A stretch of 64,000 nt of DNA, taken from Acidobacteriota bacterium. Lineage in GTDB: Bacteria; Acidobacteriota; Vicinamibacteria; Vicinamibacterales; Fen-181. The position numbers and the translations under genes were made by a program. Position 1 is the first letter of the stretch, and each line of letters starts with the position of its first letter. Positions 60,686-64,000 of this stretch are shown here, piece by piece. The notes under the pieces were generated by a model that was not told where the DNA came from, searched no databases, and saw nothing but the letters and a program-made list of their open reading frames with translations. The stretch is taken from assembly GCA_003170135.1 (NCBI GenBank), contig PMZR01000053.1, positions 1-64,000 on the forward strand, read 5' to 3'.

Positions 60686-60822
60686 GGGCCGCGCGACCCA
60701 TCCGGATCGGCGGCGTCAGTCGCGGCGAACCCGCACCGTCGAGATGGATTGAAGATTGCAAGACCCAGCCAAGGGGCACTCTCGTCCCCCCGTCAACAAC
60801 GGGCCCTTTGAGAAGGTCAGAC

Positions 60823-61377
60823 ATGACGCTCCAGGACATCCTGCTGCTGCTCGGCGCCGGCTTCCTGGTGGCTAACGTCCGGACGGCGTTCGACTTCCTG
60901 CGCTTTCTCAAGCGGCGATCGTCGGCGCTCCTGGTCTGGCTGCCGCCCAAACCGCCCTACTACGGCATGCTCGTCGCCATTGGCGTGCTGATGGGCCTCC
61001 TCATCGTTTACAACATCTCGCTGTCGCCGATCCGGTCAGGCCGGCAGTTGTTCGGCGAAGCCATGATGTTTCTCTACTACACGGCGGCGATCGCCATGAA
61101 CCGGGCCATCGCGCGCGGTTTCTACGCGGACGGCATCTGGGCCGAAGGCGGCTTCATGACTTACCGCCAGATCGGCGCGATCAGCTGGCGCGAGGGCAAG
61201 GACGTCACGCTGCTGCTCACGGCGCGGATGCGCCACTTCGCCCGCACGCTGGTCGTACCAGGGAACTTGTACGGCGCGGCGCGGCGGCTGCTGCGCGACA
61301 AGATCGAGGCCCACGACATCAAGTTCCTGCACACCGGGCTGGATCTTGGTCTGGGCGACGGGCGCGACAAGGTGTGA
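60823..61377 (+). CDS. Membrane protein with three helices (DUF5673-like)
   Basis: A 184-residue protein with hydrophobic segments at about 5-21, 49-66 and 76-92, then a soluble domain with YADGIWAEGGFMTYRQIGAISWREGKD (split over about 98-125) and LLLTARMRHFARTLVVPG. This layout, membrane part then a small PH-like sheet with a conserved Trp, resembles DUF5673. The match is from memory of the pattern only. Its role is unknown. It lies upstream of Ku on the same strand with 21 bp between. Confidence 0.6.
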   Translation: MTLQDILLLLGAGFLVANVRTAFDFLRFLKRRSSALLVWLPPKPPYYGMLVAIGVLMGLLIVYNISLSPIRSGRQLFGEAMMFLYYTAAIAMNRAIARGFYADGIWAEGGFMTYRQIGAISWREGKDVTLLLTARMRHFARTLVVPGNLYGAARRLLRDKIEAHDIKFLHTGLDLGLGDGRDKV

Positions 61378-61398
61378 AAGAGGCTTAGGAGGCTCCCC

Positions 61399-62259
61399 AT
61401 GGCTGCCCGTCCGACCTGGAAAGGGTTCCTGAAAGTCAGTCTCGTCAACATTCCCATCAAGGTATTTCCCGCCTCGGAATCCGCCGCCGCGCTGTCTTTC
61501 AACCAGCTGCACGGGGAGTGCAGGACGCGCATCCAGCAGAAGCGCTGGTGCCCGCAGTGCAACCGCGAGGTTCAGAACAGCGAGATCGTCAAGGGATACG
61601 AGTTCGAGAAGGGCCGCTGGGTGGTGCTCACCGACGAAGATATCGCGAAAGTGCGCCCCGAATCGACGCGTGTCATCGACCTGGTGCAGTTCGCCGACGA
61701 GGGCGACATCGACCCGCTGTACGTCGATCGGGCGTACTACCTGGCGCCGGACGGCCCGATGGCCAGCGAGGCGTTTGCCGTGATGCGCGAAGGCATGCGG
61801 GGCAAGGCGGGCGTCGGCAAGCTGGCGCTCTACGGCCGCGAGTACATCGTCGCCGTGCGGCCGCGGGAGCGCGGGCTCGTGATGTACACGTTGCACGTGG
61901 CCTCCGAGGTGCGCGCGATGGATCAGATCGACGAGCTGAACGGCCTGCCCACCTCGGTCAAGCCCGAACAGCTGAAGCTCGCCCAGCAGGTCATTGCCAC
62001 CTTCGAAGGCGAACTGAATCTCGCCGACTACCACGACGAGTATCGCGAGGGGCTGCGCAAGATCATCGACGCGAAGATCGCGGGCGAGGAGGTGGTGGCG
62101 CCTGAAGAGAAGGCGGCGCCAAAGGTCGCGGATCTGATGGAGGCGCTCAAGCGGAGCCTGGACGCGGTCAGCGCGTCACGCAAGAAGCCCGCGAAGGTGG
62201 CCACGATGCCGAAGCGCGCCGCCGCGGCGGAACGGCCGCGGGCGAAGAAGCGCGCGTAG
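61399..62259 (+). CDS. ku: Ku protein of bacterial non-homologous end joining
   Basis: A 286-residue DNA-end-binding protein. The Ku core (about 1-225) begins TWKGFLKVSLVNIPIKVF and contains HGECRTRIQQKRWCP, VKGYEFEKGRWVVL and FADEGDIDPLYVDRAYYL. The C-terminus is a Lys/Ala/Arg-rich tail (about 240-286) that in other Ku proteins adds DNA binding. It forms a homodimer ring on broken ends and recruits LigD, whose gene is not in the window. AGGAGG lies before the ATG. Confidence 0.93.
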   Translation: MAARPTWKGFLKVSLVNIPIKVFPASESAAALSFNQLHGECRTRIQQKRWCPQCNREVQNSEIVKGYEFEKGRWVVLTDEDIAKVRPESTRVIDLVQFADEGDIDPLYVDRAYYLAPDGPMASEAFAVMREGMRGKAGVGKLALYGREYIVAVRPRERGLVMYTLHVASEVRAMDQIDELNGLPTSVKPEQLKLAQQVIATFEGELNLADYHDEYREGLRKIIDAKIAGEEVVAPEEKAAPKVADLMEALKRSLDAVSASRKKPAKVATMPKRAAAAERPRAKKRA

Positions 62260-62277
62260 TGGGGGACCGGCCTGCAG

Positions 62278-62313
62278 GAATGTGGAAGATGGAATGTGGA
62301 GTGTGGAATGTGC
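62278..62313. repeat. Word-repeat island (GAATGTGGA type)
   Basis: Tandem GAATGTGGA, AGATGGAATGTGGA and GTGTGGAATGTG words lie between the convergent stops of ku (62259) and the small membrane gene (62324). Confidence 0.65.
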
Positions 62314-62323
62314 GGCGTGACGT

Positions 62324-62521
62324 TCAGTGGAGCAGTCGCGCGATCCATTCGATGAGGCCCGGCCCGGTGGCCATCGGGTCGTGCAGCCAGGCGGGCGGCG
62401 TCAGCCAGATGAAGGCCAGGATCACGATCACCCACAGATCGTACTGCCACGTGGCGCGTTCGTAGGTCCAGAAGAACGTCCGCCACAAGACCAGCGTCGG
62501 CAGCGTGAAGAGCCGTTTCAT
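62324..62521 (-). CDS. Small membrane protein coupled to the phosphatidyltransferase
   Basis: A 65-residue protein with one helix (YDLWVIVILAFIWLTPPAWL, about 28-47) after an aromatic, basic N-terminus (LWRTFFWTYERATWQ). Its ATG overlaps the stop of the preceding gene (ATGA at 62518-62521), which supports translation. No family recognised. The tight coupling suggests it serves as a small partner of the phospholipid enzyme. Confidence 0.65.
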   Translation of the reverse strand: MKRLFTLPTLVLWRTFFWTYERATWQYDLWVIVILAFIWLTPPAWLHDPMATGPGLIEWIARLLH

Positions 62522-63174
62522 GGCCGGCCGCCACGCGGCGTGCCCAGGCGCATTTCGGCGAGGCGGTGCTCGAGTTCGTCTTCCACTTTGATCCCGCCGC
62601 TCAGTTCCCGCCACGTCAAGTACATGCGATCGGCGACCGTGAAGATCGACAAGACCATCACCACCCACATGACCGCGGCCATGCGGTTGGTGAAGGCGCC
62701 GATGATGAACAGCACGATCCGCTCGGGCCGTTCCATGAACCCGACCTTGCATTTGGCGATGAGCGACTCGGCGCGCGCGCGGGTGTAGCTCGTCATGATC
62801 GAGAACATCATGGCGAGCGCCGTGACGATGACGTAATCCGTGCGGCCTTTCTCGGCGTACAGGTAGATGAGGCCGACGAACAGGCTGATGTCCGAGAACC
62901 GATCCATCACCGAGTCGAAGAATCCGCCGAACGCCGATTCCGCGTGAAGTTCCCGCGCCACCTTGCCGTCGATGAAGTCGAAGATGTTGGCGACGATGAT
63001 GATGACGCCGCCCAGGCGGAACTCGTCCAGGGCCAGGGCCCAGGCGGCGGCCGCATTGATGGCCACGCCGGTGGCCGTCAGGATGTTCGGGTGGATGCGC
63101 AGCGCCACGCAGACGCGAATAATCGCGCTCAGCGGGAACATGCAGATCTTGCCGATGGTGCCGGTAAAGGTCAT
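62518..63174 (-). CDS. CDP-alcohol phosphatidyltransferase
   Basis: A 218-residue membrane enzyme with about six helices and the complete family signature D-x2-DG-x2-AR-x8-G-x3-D-x3-D (Asp66, Asp69, Gly70, Ala73, Arg74, Gly83, Asp87, Asp91). It joins CDP-diacylglycerol to an alcohol, or another CDP-alcohol to an acceptor. Phosphatidylglycerolphosphate or inositol-phosphate synthase activity is possible, and the substrate is not decided by sequence. It diverges from uvrC. Confidence 0.88.
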   Translation of the reverse strand: MTFTGTIGKICMFPLSAIIRVCVALRIHPNILTATGVAINAAAAWALALDEFRLGGVIIIVANIFDFIDGKVARELHAESAFGGFFDSVMDRFSDISLFVGLIYLYAEKGRTDYVIVTALAMMFSIMTSYTRARAESLIAKCKVGFMERPERIVLFIIGAFTNRMAAVMWVVMVLSIFTVADRMYLTWRELSGGIKVEDELEHRLAEMRLGTPRGGRP

Positions 63175-63200
63175 GGCACGAACGAGTTCGGGGCGTCGGC

Positions 63201-63206
63201 TATAAT
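63201..63206 (+). promoter_or_regulatory. Candidate -10 box of uvrC
   Basis: A perfect TATAAT in GGCTATAATTGC, 42 bases before the uvrC ATG, within the 73-bp divergent gap. No good -35 hexamer at 16-18 bases upstream. Confidence 0.5.
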
Positions 63207-63247
63207 TGCAGATTGGTGCGCTGCTAGAAACGCGGCCATCTTAGTCC

Positions 63248-64000
63248 ATGCCGATTCACGATCTCAAGGCCCAGATCGCCAGGCTACCTGAACAGCCGGG
63301 AGTGTATCTCTTTTTGAACCGGGCCGGGGAGGCGATCTACGTCGGCAAGGCCCGGGCGCTACGTGACCGCGTCAGAAGCTACCTGGGCGCGCGGGGCGCC
63401 AGCCCGAAGACCGACGCGCTCATCGACGAGGTCGATCGCCTCGAGTTCACGGTCACCGACTCGGTGGTCGAAGCCCTTGCGCTCGAGAACAACCTCATCA
63501 AGCAGCGGATGCCCAAGTTCAACATCCTGCTGCGGGACGACAAGAGCTATCCGTATCTGAAACTCACCACGACCGAATCGTCTCCCCGGGTGCTGCTGGT
63601 CCGGCGCGTCGAGCGCGACGGCGACGTCTACGCCGGTCCGTTCATGCCCGCCAGCCTCGCCCGGAAGACGATGAGCCTCACACACAAACTATTCGGGCTC
63701 CGCTCGTGCAACGAGGAGATCAATGGCCGTCGCGGCCGTCCTTGTCTCGAGTACGACATCAAGCGGTGCGTGGCGCCGTGCGTGGCCTCGTTGTGCTCAC
63801 CGGAGCAGTACGCGCGGGCGGTCGAGCACACGAGGCTGTTCCTCGAGGGGCGCAACGACGAACTGATCGAGCATCTCGGCCAGCAGATGCAGGAGGCGGC
63901 CGGGGCCGAGCGGTTCGAAGAAGCCGCGCAGCTGCGCGACGCGATGCGCACGGTTCAGACGGTGCACGACCGCCATCAGAAAATGGCCACCACCGAGCTC
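63248..64000 (+). CDS. uvrC: UvrC, excision nuclease subunit (5' part, runs off the window)
   Basis: The first 251 residues of UvrC. The GIY-YIG nuclease domain opens with EQPGVYLFLNRAGEAIYVGKA (split as GVYLF and YVGKA, about 18-36). It is followed by a Cys cluster RSCNEEI, PCLEYDIKRC and APC, which in UvrC is reported to hold an iron-sulfur cluster. The UVR motif that binds UvrB starts at ERFEEAAQLRDAM. The enzyme cuts on both sides of a lesion. The gene continues beyond position 64000; no stop is seen. Confidence 0.95.
   Translation, partial: MPIHDLKAQIARLPEQPGVYLFLNRAGEAIYVGKARALRDRVRSYLGARGASPKTDALIDEVDRLEFTVTDSVVEALALENNLIKQRMPKFNILLRDDKSYPYLKLTTTESSPRVLLVRRVERDGDVYAGPFMPASLARKTMSLTHKLFGLRSCNEEINGRRGRPCLEYDIKRCVAPCVASLCSPEQYARAVEHTRLFLEGRNDELIEHLGQQMQEAAGAERFEEAAQLRDAMRTVQTVHDRHQKMATTEL

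Overview
The window is high-GC, gene-dense bacterial DNA with Gram-negative content: Sec and lipoprotein signals, an outer-membrane barrel, periplasmic NrfHA and RND/ABC adaptor proteins. Lone MacB-type permeases, carboxypeptidase-regulatory-like domains, M19/C69 peptidases, a MoxR/DUF58 cluster and dispersed CAGGACTGAAGTCCTG palindromes suggest an Acidobacteriota genome, possibly Vicinamibacteria-like. That assignment is inference from gene content; no rRNA is present. No prophage, insertion sequence or CRISPR array was seen.

Layout. 1-6.2 kb: a RelE/ParE toxin-antitoxin pair, then an operon of three HlyD-type adaptors and one MacB-type permease with no ATPase. 6.2-17 kb: a universal stress protein, a HAD-GH65 phosphorylase fusion, rlmD, then exported gamma-glutamyltransferase, amidase and M19 dipeptidase. 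17-20.2 kb: a decayed carboxypeptidase-regulatory-like gene, an azurin-like cupredoxin and the NrfHA nitrite reductase. 20.2-26 kb: a divergent DinB/MerR pair and a redox-stress block (rhodanese-persulfide dioxygenase, 1-Cys peroxiredoxin, MsrPQ, cupredoxin lipoprotein). 26-34.6 kb: a VOC protein, a Sel1 lipoprotein, a barrel protein, a methyltransferase, a truncated nuclease, rhlE, a YbjN-like/HtrA pair, an M19 pseudogene and an uncharacterised Cys-motif protein. 34.6-38.4 kb: a Phd/PIN toxin-antitoxin pair, tRNA-Thr(CGT), a SHOCT/DUF4870 protein, an Rh-type ammonium channel and a PH-like protein. 38.4-47.9 kb: a C69 dipeptidase and the RDD/SpoIIM/DUF58/MoxR/DUF4350/DUF4129 cluster. 48-64 kb: GH27 alpha-galactosidase, DUF697, uvrA, mpg, an M1 aminopeptidase, HtrA, Hsp20, efp, tdk, Ku, a CDP-alcohol phosphatidyltransferase and the 5' part of uvrC.

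How the genes fit together. Three themes recur: periplasmic breakdown of peptides and glutathione-like compounds (GGT, M19, C69, M1, amidase); nitrogen and redox handling (NrfHA, Rh channel, MsrPQ, peroxiredoxin, persulfide dioxygenase, two cupredoxins); and DNA repair (UvrA, Mpg, Ku, UvrC, thymidine kinase). Several genes are decayed, two with clear internal deletions.

The least ordinary structure is a set of short islands of tandem, word-like repeats, each with its own 6-14 nt motif. They lie between neighbouring genes, sometimes touch a stop or supply a Shine-Dalgarno sequence, and in one case lie inside uvrA.
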